NCBI GenBank assembly: GCA_009936825.1 | Contig: JAACDV010000208.1 | Coordinates: forward strand, 1-5,915 | Source: Bacteroidota bacterium | GTDB lineage: Bacteria; Pseudomonadota; Alphaproteobacteria; Puniceispirillales; Puniceispirillaceae | DNA length: 5,915 nucleotides | Direction of reading: 5' to 3' | Part shown: positions 1 to 5,882 of the stretch, piece by piece | How positions within the stretch are numbered: position 1 is the stretch's first letter | Layout of the letters: each line of letters opens with the position of its first letter | Notes under the pieces: model-generated | Told to the model about the DNA's origin: nothing | The model's database searches: none | Seen by the model: the letters and a program-made list of their open reading frames with translations, nothing else | Position numbers and translations under genes: made by a program

Positions 1-1
1 A

Positions 2-730
2 GAAATAAATGTCGATGTTGACGAAGCGAGGCGTGATCTTGCCGCAATTTTCCGTTGGACTGCCCGTGAAAATCTTCACGAAGGTATCTCCAACCATTTC
101 TCATGCGCGGTGTCTGACGATGGCCAGATTTTTTTGATGAACCCTTATGGCATTCATTTCTCGAAACTAAAGGCTAGCGATATGCTGATGGTTGATGCTG
201 GCGGGTTGAGTGATGATGTGCGCGCACGGATTGATCCCACGGCCTGGGCGATTCATGGGGCAATGCACCGCAATAATCCGCAGGCGCGTTGCATTGTGCA
301 TCTTCACTCCCATTATGCGACGGCGCTCAGCGCGTTGAAATCGCCGTCTCTGCCACCGGTGGATCAGACAACAGCGCGCTTTTTCAACCGTGTTGCCGTT
401 GATAGCGGCTTTGATGGAATGGGGCTTGGCGATGAGGGTGACCGCTTATCGACGCTTCTCGGTAATAAAATGATGATGATGATGGGAAATCACGGGTTTA
501 TGGCGGTTGGTGATTCTCCGGCGATGGCCTTTGATCTGGCTTATCATTTTGAACGCGGGTGTCGTACTTACATGACCGCGCTATCAACGGGGATGGAATT
601 GTCTTATCTTGACGATGATGTGGCCGAAAAAACGGTCCAGCAGTGGCAGGACTATCCCTCTGCATCCGATAGCTATCTTAGTGCCATTCGCAACATTCTT
701 GATGAAGAAGAGCCGGAATACCGGAATTAG
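2..730 (+). CDS. Class II aldolase/adducin-family protein, 5' end outside the window
   Basis: The frame is open from the first bases of the window to a TAG at 728-730, so the gene starts upstream. The only in-window start candidate, GTG at 110, would remove family-typical N-terminal sequence (ARENLHEGISNHFS, ending near 105) and is rejected. The fold is recognised from NPYGIHFSKL followed by ASDMLMVD, from IVHLHSHYATAL (first two metal-ligand histidines at 299-301 and 305-307) and from GNHGFMAVG (third histidine at 491-493). This matches the zinc-binding pattern of L-fuculose-phosphate aldolase relatives. The position matching the catalytic Glu73 of FucA is Ala (codon 242-244, in TAWAIH), as in many adducin-like members, so retro-aldol activity is not assured. 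Five consecutive ATG codons (470-484) give MMMMM just before the third histidine. It is probably a soluble cytoplasmic protein; no membrane segment is visible in the part present. It is co-transcribed with the downstream LDH2-family reductase. The family is secure; the substrate is unknown. Confidence 0.88.
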   Translation, partial: EINVDVDEARRDLAAIFRWTARENLHEGISNHFSCAVSDDGQIFLMNPYGIHFSKLKASDMLMVDAGGLSDDVRARIDPTAWAIHGAMHRNNPQARCIVHLHSHYATALSALKSPSLPPVDQTTARFFNRVAVDSGFDGMGLGDEGDRLSTLLGNKMMMMMGNHGFMAVGDSPAMAFDLAYHFERGCRTYMTALSTGMELSYLDDDVAEKTVQQWQDYPSASDSYLSAIRNILDEEEPEYRN

Positions 731-735
731 GAGAG
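729..735 (+). promoter_or_regulatory. Ribosome binding site of the LDH2-family gene
   Basis: AGGAGAG overlaps the stop codon of the upstream aldolase-family gene and ends 7 bases before the ATG at 743. This fixes the start and fits translation from a shared transcript. Confidence 0.8.
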
Positions 736-742
736 ATCCCAT

Positions 743-1738
743 ATGACCACCCTCGACATGACATTGGACGATATTTACAAGCTGGCGCATGGTGCGATGC
801 ATGCGAACGGCTGTGATGAGGCGAATGCAGCAGCGCTGGCCGATATTATCACCCGGGCCGAACGCGATGGTTCGCACTCGCACGGGCTGTTCCGGGTTCC
901 GGGCTATGTCAAAGCGCTGAAAAGTGGCAAGGGTGATGGCAAAGCAAAACCGACTGTTACCAAAATGACACCGGCCATTATTCATGTTGATGGTCATGGG
1001 TGTTTTGCCCCACTGGCACAGGCGGCGGGTCTTCCTGTTCTTGCCGAAGCCACCTCTCAGATTGGCGTTGCGGCCCTGTCACTCACCGGAATTCATCATT
1101 TTGCTGCGCTATGGCCTGAGACTGAATTTCTGGCGGATCGCGGCCTCGTTGGAATTGCTTGCACAGCCTATATGCCGATGGTGGCGCCAGTGGGAACCAA
1201 TGAAAAACTGTTCGGCACCAACCCGATATCATTTGCCTGGCCGCGCCCGGGTAAAAATCCTGTCTGTTATGATATGGCAACGGCCGCAATGGCGATGGGC
1301 GATATTCAGATTGCCGCGCGTGATGGTCAATCCGTTCCGCTGGGCACCGGTCTTGATGCAGAGGGAAACGCGACCACTGATCCGGCGAAAATTGCCGCCG
1401 GAGTGCTGCTGCCTTTTGGCGGGTATAAGGGGTCGGCCATTGCACTGATGGTGGAATTGCTGGCGGCTGGACTGACTGGTGAGCAATTCAGCTATGAAGC
1501 CAAACAAAATGACAATGGTGACGGCGGGCCCCCGCGCGGCGGCGAGATGGTAATCGGCCTATCACCTGAACTGATTGCTGGCCCCGGCTGGGAAGACCAT
1601 GTTGAGGGATTTATGGATAGATTAAGCGGCCTTGAAGGCGTTCGTATTCCGGGTGCGCGTCGCCATCAAAACCGGTTGGATACCGGCCCGCGCAACATTA
1701 ACGGATCCCTTGTGAAAACAATCCGCGGGCTTACCTAG
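743..1738 (+). CDS. LDH2-family NAD(P)H oxidoreductase, DpkA-like imino acid reductase
   Basis: This 331-residue protein belongs to the malate/L-lactate dehydrogenase (LDH2) superfamily, NAD(P)H-dependent cytoplasmic enzymes that reduce 2-keto acids or cyclic imino acids and do not use a Rossmann fold. Family landmarks appear in order: RDGSHSHGLFRVPGY (41-55), TGIHHFAALWP (115-125), LFGTNPISFAWP (156-167), YDMATAAMAMGDIQIAARDG (176-195) and LLPFGGYKGSAIALMVELL (222-240). From memory, the HSHGLFRVPGY, HHFAALWP and MGDIQIAARDG stretches and the TTDP segment match Pseudomonas delta1-piperideine-2-carboxylate/delta1-pyrroline-2-carboxylate reductase (DpkA) better than malate, ureidoglycolate or 2,3-diketo-L-gulonate enzymes. 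DpkA makes L-pipecolate or L-proline during D-lysine, D-proline or hydroxyproline breakdown. Length is normal for the family and no lesion is seen. It follows the aldolase-family gene by 12 bases. The family is certain; imino acid specificity is an inference, since close relatives differ in substrate. Confidence 0.9.
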   Translation: MTTLDMTLDDIYKLAHGAMHANGCDEANAAALADIITRAERDGSHSHGLFRVPGYVKALKSGKGDGKAKPTVTKMTPAIIHVDGHGCFAPLAQAAGLPVLAEATSQIGVAALSLTGIHHFAALWPETEFLADRGLVGIACTAYMPMVAPVGTNEKLFGTNPISFAWPRPGKNPVCYDMATAAMAMGDIQIAARDGQSVPLGTGLDAEGNATTDPAKIAAGVLLPFGGYKGSAIALMVELLAAGLTGEQFSYEAKQNDNGDGGPPRGGEMVIGLSPELIAGPGWEDHVEGFMDRLSGLEGVRIPGARRHQNRLDTGPRNINGSLVKTIRGLT

Positions 1739-1756
1739 AAAAGAGGGGAGCGTTGA
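1739..1756. other. Convergent intergenic junction between the two operons
   Basis: Only 18 bases separate the TAG of the plus-strand reductase from the TGA of the minus-strand hydratase. The segment is purine-rich on the plus strand (AAAAGAGGGGAG). No GC-rich hairpin with a T-run is visible for either direction. Termination must therefore lie inside the opposing genes, be Rho-dependent, or produce overlapping convergent transcripts. Confidence 0.6.
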
Positions 1757-2554
1757 TCAGCGGCCCTTCCATATCGGATCGCGTTTCTCGGCAAAGGCCT
1801 TAAAGCCTTCCTGCCCGTCTTCGGAGTTATACAGCCGATCGACTGAGGGAACTTGCATCTTTGTGATGCGGTTCAACATGTCCTGAAACTTCATGTTTTC
1901 TGCCTCGCGGGCGACTTCCTTAATTGAGGCAAAGACCAGCGGCGGCCCCGATGCCAGCAAGCGGGCCAATTCCCACGCCCGCTCATAAAGCGTAGCACCA
2001 TCATCCAGAATCTCATTCACCAGACCCCAGCGATGCGCCTCGGCACTGTCCATCCAACGTCCGGTAAACAGCATATCCATCGCAACATGGTACGGGATTC
2101 GCTTTGGCAATTTGATGGTTGCGGCATCGGCAAGGGTGCCAGCCCGAATTTCGGGCAGGGCAAAGCTGGATGCCTCGGTTGCCAGAATCATATCGCAGGC
2201 AAGCGCCAGTTCAAACCCGCCGCCAACACACATGCCCTCAATCGCGGCAATTACCGGTTTGTTCAGACCTTGCAGTTCTTGCAGGCCAGCAAAACCGCCA
2301 ACGCCGTAATCGCCAACAACCGAATCACCCGCCGCCGCTGCCTTCAAATCCCATCCGGCTGAAAAGAACTTCTCGCCAGCGGTGCGGACGATACAAACGC
2401 GCAATTCGGCATCATCCCGAAAGGACTGGAACACTTCGCCCATCCGGCGTGACGTCAAAAGATCAATGGCGTTGGCCTTAGGTCGGTCTAGCGTCACTTC
2501 AAAAATATGGCCTTCAGTGCGGGTTTTGACGATTTCATTCAGGTTCTCGGTCAT
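1757..2554 (-). CDS. caiD: CaiD-like carnitinyl-CoA dehydratase / enoyl-CoA hydratase (crotonase family)
   Basis: This 265-residue protein is a full-length crotonase-fold enzyme. Such enzymes reversibly hydrate 2-enoyl-CoA to 3-hydroxyacyl-CoA; E. coli CaiD interconverts crotonobetainyl-CoA and L-carnitinyl-CoA. Stretches recalled as shared with CaiD include TLDRPKANAID (21-31), GEKFFSAGWDLKAAA (60-74), GGFAGL (86-91), KPVIAAI (99-105), GGGFELALA (111-119), SFALPE (130-135) and the C-terminal AFAEKRDPIWKGR. The two catalytic glutamates align as E115 and E135. The following loop departs from the usual G-x-x-P-D/G-x-G-G: it reads GTLADAATIKLP (139-150). The gene is last in a three-gene operon; its ATG overlaps the TGA of the synthetase gene (ATGA). 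It probably hydrates the enoyl-CoA made by the acyl-CoA dehydrogenase of the same operon. The crotonase assignment is certain; the carnitine-type substrate is probable but unproven. Confidence 0.88.
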   Translation of the reverse strand: MTENLNEIVKTRTEGHIFEVTLDRPKANAIDLLTSRRMGEVFQSFRDDAELRVCIVRTAGEKFFSAGWDLKAAAAGDSVVGDYGVGGFAGLQELQGLNKPVIAAIEGMCVGGGFELALACDMILATEASSFALPEIRAGTLADAATIKLPKRIPYHVAMDMLFTGRWMDSAEAHRWGLVNEILDDGATLYERAWELARLLASGPPLVFASIKEVAREAENMKFQDMLNRITKMQVPSVDRLYNSEDGQEGFKAFAEKRDPIWKGR

Positions 2555-4686
2555 TTAGAATTCTCCTTAAAGGCTGTGGTGCACCACATTACGGCATCTA
2601 CCGCCAGCGCCCCGCCGCCAGTTGGTGCCAGCATCAGCGGGTTAATCTCAATTTCGTCGATATGTGGCGTGCTGACCAGTAAATCCGCTATTTTCAGAAT
2701 GGCATCAATCGCAGCATCAATATCGGCGCTCGCCCGCCCACGGTACCCTGTCAGCAGCGGGGCCAGCTTTAGGTCCAGCAGGGCGCATCGGACCATCGTC
2801 TCATCAACGGGAAGCACCAGCGTCGTTACATCCCCCAGCAATTCGGCGGTCATACCACCCATGCCGATGGTTATAGATGCCCCGTAAACAGGATCGCGGC
2901 GGGCGCCCACCAGCAATTCGGCAATTGGCGGCGGGGCCATTTCTTCAACCAGAAATCGGTCCGAATTATCATCACCGAATGCCCCAATCGGGATGACCAT
3001 AGAGTCTGCAGCGGTTTCCAATGCGTCCGGCATCAGCCCTAGTTTGACAAGGCCGGCCTCGGTCTTATGCGCGCTTCCCAATCCTTTTAGGGCCAGCGGT
3101 GGGCGCAAATTGCTGGCAGCGTTCATCAGCCCGTGCGCAGTTTTTGATGTAACTCCTTTTGGACAGGTTAGTCCGGCGGCGCTCAGCATTGATTTGGCAC
3201 TTGCCTCATCAACTAGATGGCGTATCTCGCATTTCGGTGCGCTGGCAAAAGGCCGCCAATGCGGTGCGTCCACCGGACTTGAAGAAGCCTGCTGATAGGC
3301 AAGTTCAATCGCCCGAAGCCCGTGATCAAGGCCGCAAAGGGGAACAATGGCATCCGCCATCATCCGGATTGCCCAGTCATCAGAAATCCCCTCGGCCAGA
3401 CTGCCAAGCATGGCAACGGGCGTTCCGGTCAGCGCACTGGCGCGTTTCATCGCCGCAACTGCGGGGTGCCAAGCTGCATCGCTGCATCGGTCGGCGCGCG
3501 GAAAATCGATTATCAGAACGGATAGATCAACCCAGTCCCCCATCATGCCAGCGAAGGCTTGCATCATTGCATCCTCATCACCCCAAATGAAGGTTTGATA
3601 ATCCAGCGGATTAGAAATGGTCACTAGTGGACCCAGTGTTTCGGCTAGGCTGGCGGCATTTTCAGCTGGAATATCAGGCCAGCTAAGCCGCCGCTTATCA
3701 ACTAGATCGGCCAGCAGTCCGGCCTCACCTCCAGAACAGCACATTGCCGTCAGGCGGGGACCTTCGGGCCGGGCTTCATTGCCGGTGCCGGATGCGTTAT
3801 TTTCTGATATTTGCCTGCTTTCAAACCTGCCATGAAGATGTAACAGCTTCAAAGTCTCCAACATGTCTTCGGGCCCGTCAGCCTCAATTACACCGGTTTG
3901 CGCAAGAAAAGCGCTGGAGGCGGCAGCGTCTCCGGCAAGCGCAGCGGTGTGGGAACTGGCGGCGTTGGCGGATGCAGTGGTTTTTCCTGATTTAATGGCG
4001 ATTATGGCCTTGCCGCGCGCCGCAGCCTCGGCGGCCATATCGGCAAAATCGACCGGATCATGAATACCCTCAATATACAGGCCGGCGGCGGTAACCCTAT
4101 CATCATCCAGCAGCGTGCGCGTCATATCAGTAAGGCTTGTTTGCGCCTGATTACCAACACACGCGATATAGGCAATGGGTAATCCGCGCGCCTGCATGCT
4201 GATGTTGATGGCAATGTTTGATGACTGGCTGATGATGGCAACACCGCGCTCAACCGGGCGGCCGCCATGCTGGTCAGGCCACAGCATCGCCCCATCCAGA
4301 TAATTCAAAACGCCGTAACAGTTTGGCCCTAATAGCGGCATTTCTCCCGCCGCCGCAATCAGGGCCTCTTGCAAATCTATATCGCCGGTCTCGGCAAAAC
4401 CAGAGGCAAAACATACCGCACCGCCGCACCCCATCGCCGCCAGTTCTGCCGTAACCTCAATGACCGCATGCCGGTTAATCCCTAGAAAGGCGGCGTCGGG
4501 CGGCGCCGGCAAATCCGCAAGGCTGCGAAAGCAAGGCACTCCGGCAACGTCATCGCGGCTCGGGTGAATCGGCCAAATATCACCGTCAAAGCCAGATTTC
4601 AGGCATTGGGTGACCACATTTTCGGCCCACCAACCGCCAAACACGGCCACAGATCGGGGGCGAAACAGGCGCGATAAATCCGGCAT
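2551..4686 (-). CDS. ADP-forming (NDP-forming) acyl-CoA synthetase, fused CoA-binding and ATP-grasp domains
   Basis: This 711-residue protein has the single-chain architecture of ADP-forming acyl-CoA synthetases: acid + CoA + ATP gives acyl-CoA + ADP + phosphate. Residues about 1-125 form the CoA-binding Rossmann-like domain (SVAVFGGWW at 12-20, LLGPNCYG at 118-125). Residues about 145-460 are the succinyl-CoA-ligase-like region, with the phospho-acceptor histidine H246 in SSHTAALAGD. Residues about 287-310 (RFESRQIS to ARPEGP) look like a flexible insertion. Residues about 490-705 are the ATP-grasp domain (GSAHKTEAGLVKLGL at 537-551, GDVTTLVLPVD at 618-628, EIEINPLMLAP at 678-688). The glycine loop reads GGWW where relatives usually have GAS plus small residues. 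The ATG lies 3 bases after the dehydrogenase stop, behind GGGGGGA at 4693-4699. Context suggests it activates the acid used by this operon, perhaps gamma-butyrobetaine, crotonobetaine or carnitine. The same broad family includes the DMSP-processing enzyme DddX. The family is certain; the substrate is inferred. Confidence 0.9.
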   Translation of the reverse strand: MPDLSRLFRPRSVAVFGGWWAENVVTQCLKSGFDGDIWPIHPSRDDVAGVPCFRSLADLPAPPDAAFLGINRHAVIEVTAELAAMGCGGAVCFASGFAETGDIDLQEALIAAAGEMPLLGPNCYGVLNYLDGAMLWPDQHGGRPVERGVAIISQSSNIAINISMQARGLPIAYIACVGNQAQTSLTDMTRTLLDDDRVTAAGLYIEGIHDPVDFADMAAEAAARGKAIIAIKSGKTTASANAASSHTAALAGDAAASSAFLAQTGVIEADGPEDMLETLKLLHLHGRFESRQISENNASGTGNEARPEGPRLTAMCCSGGEAGLLADLVDKRRLSWPDIPAENAASLAETLGPLVTISNPLDYQTFIWGDEDAMMQAFAGMMGDWVDLSVLIIDFPRADRCSDAAWHPAVAAMKRASALTGTPVAMLGSLAEGISDDWAIRMMADAIVPLCGLDHGLRAIELAYQQASSSPVDAPHWRPFASAPKCEIRHLVDEASAKSMLSAAGLTCPKGVTSKTAHGLMNAASNLRPPLALKGLGSAHKTEAGLVKLGLMPDALETAADSMVIPIGAFGDDNSDRFLVEEMAPPPIAELLVGARRDPVYGASITIGMGGMTAELLGDVTTLVLPVDETMVRCALLDLKLAPLLTGYRGRASADIDAAIDAILKIADLLVSTPHIDEIEINPLMLAPTGGGALAVDAVMWCTTAFKENSK
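2563..2568 (-). promoter_or_regulatory. Ribosome binding site of the CaiD-like gene
   Basis: On the minus strand AAGGAG lies inside the 3' end of the synthetase gene, 8 bases before the ATG at 2554-2552. It supports the chosen start and independent initiation despite the 4-base overlap. Confidence 0.8.
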
Positions 4687-4689
4687 TGC

Positions 4690-5850
4690 CTATCCCCCCA
4701 GCGGGCGCAGCAAATCGCGGCTGATGATGTGGCGCTGAATTTCCGAGGTACCGTCCCAAATTCGTTCGACGCGCGCATCCCGCCAGAATCGTGCCAGCGG
4801 CAGATCATCCATCAACCCCATCCCACCGTAAATCTGTATTGCCTCATCGGTGACCCGCGCCAGCATCTCCGACGCATAAAGCTTGGCCGAGGCAATTTCG
4901 CGGTTTGCAGGCAATCCCTGATCCAGCCGCCACGCCGCCGACAGCGTTAGCCAGTCGGCAGCGTCAATTTCGGTAATCATGTCGGCCAGCTTGAAACTGA
5001 CACCTTGGAATTTGCCGATCTGCTTGCCAAACTGCCGGCGATCTGCGGCATAATTCAGCGCATAGTCAAAGGCCCGGCGCGCGCGTCCGACACACGCCGT
5101 AGCGACGGTAATACGGGTGGCATAGAGCCATGTGTTCATCACCTCAAAACCACCATCAACAGCACCAAGAACGGCGTTATCGCCAAGGCGGCAATCCTCA
5201 AATTTCAGGATTACATTGTGATATCCCGAATGCGAGACCGAGTTATATCCAGGCAAAACTTCAAAGCCCGGATGGCCGCGATCAACCAGACAACAGGTAA
5301 TCCTCTTTTTTGGGCCGTGCGGCGTATCATCAACGCCGGTAGCAACAAAAACGATAAAGAAATCGGCGTGATCACCGCCTGAAATAAAATGTTTGGTGCC
5401 GTTCAGAATCCAGCCATCGCCGTCGGTTTGGGCGGTTGTGTTCATGCCGCGAACGTCCGATCCGGCATCGGGTTCGGTCATCGCCAGCGCGTCCATTCGC
5501 TCGCCTCGAACCGCTGGCATCAGATAGCGCTCAATTTGCTCACCCTCGCAGGCCATTAGGATGTTTTGCGGGCGGCCAAAAAAATGTGTCAACGCCATCG
5601 ACCCGCGTCCAAGCTCGCGTTCAAGAAGGGCGAATTCAAGGTTGTTCAACCCGCCACCGCCAACAGATTCCGGGAAATTGGCAGCATAAAACCCCATCGC
5701 CTTAACTTTGTCGCGGATGGCTGCCCCCATTTCCGGCGGCACATGGCCCAGCTTTTCCACTTCATCTTCCAGCGGATAAATCTCGCTCTCAACAAAGCTG
5801 CGAGCTGTTGAGACTATCATTTCCTGTTCTTCAGTTAGGCCAAAATGCAT
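4690..5850 (-). CDS. Acyl-CoA dehydrogenase (FAD), CaiA-like role in the operon
   Basis: This 386-residue protein is a typical-length soluble acyl-CoA dehydrogenase. The family oxidises acyl-CoA to trans-2-enoyl-CoA using FAD and passes electrons to electron-transferring flavoprotein. Visible landmarks are the N-terminal helical domain beginning FGLTEEQEMIV (3-13), signature 1 AMTEPDAGSDV (123-133), WILNGTKHFISGGDHAD (147-163), the RRQFGKQIGKFQ segment (271-282), signature 2 QIYGGMGLMDDLPLARFWRD (339-358) and IWDGTSEIQRHII (364-376). The position usually holding the catalytic Glu (IYEGT) is Asp366. The alternative glutamate of isovaleryl-type enzymes is also absent, as that helix reads LYATRITVAT (242-251). 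The gene leads a three-gene operon with the ADP-forming synthetase and CaiD-like hydratase, parallel to caiA in the carnitine operon. It may desaturate a gamma-butyrobetainyl-CoA-type substrate, or act as a reductase as CaiA does. It has no ETF or ETF:quinone oxidoreductase gene in view. Confidence 0.92.
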   Translation of the reverse strand: MHFGLTEEQEMIVSTARSFVESEIYPLEDEVEKLGHVPPEMGAAIRDKVKAMGFYAANFPESVGGGGLNNLEFALLERELGRGSMALTHFFGRPQNILMACEGEQIERYLMPAVRGERMDALAMTEPDAGSDVRGMNTTAQTDGDGWILNGTKHFISGGDHADFFIVFVATGVDDTPHGPKKRITCCLVDRGHPGFEVLPGYNSVSHSGYHNVILKFEDCRLGDNAVLGAVDGGFEVMNTWLYATRITVATACVGRARRAFDYALNYAADRRQFGKQIGKFQGVSFKLADMITEIDAADWLTLSAAWRLDQGLPANREIASAKLYASEMLARVTDEAIQIYGGMGLMDDLPLARFWRDARVERIWDGTSEIQRHIISRDLLRPLGG

Positions 5851-5860
5851 GTCGCTTGTT

Positions 5861-5865
5861 TCCTT
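5861..5865 (-). promoter_or_regulatory. Ribosome binding site of the acyl-CoA dehydrogenase gene
   Basis: AAGGA on the minus strand lies 10 bases before the ATG at 5850-5848. Protein homology beginning at residues 3-13 (FGLTEEQEMIV) agrees with this start. Confidence 0.7.
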
Positions 5866-5882
5866 ATCTGTAAACTAGGTTC

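Noticed and set aside
110..730. GTG at 110 as the start of the aldolase-family gene
   Set aside because: The same frame is open to the window edge and encodes typical family N-terminal sequence before 110; no ribosome binding site precedes the GTG.
584..997. 137-codon minus-strand frame across the aldolase/reductase junction
   Set aside because: It is antisense to two well-supported genes and its translation has no recognisable motif.
1751..1762. Near-palindrome CGTTGATCAGCG at the convergent junction as a bidirectional terminator
   Set aside because: It has no loop, overlaps the end of the hydratase gene, and is not followed by a T-run in either direction.
2993..3835. Several plus-strand open frames opposite the synthetase gene
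   Set aside because: They lie antisense within a clearly conserved gene, show no family motifs and have the Arg/Pro/Ser-rich look of shadow frames in GC-rich DNA.
5866..5882. TTTACA-like hexamer on the minus strand as a -35 element
   Set aside because: It lies immediately before the ribosome binding site, leaving no room for a -10 box and a leader; the promoter is more likely beyond the right edge.
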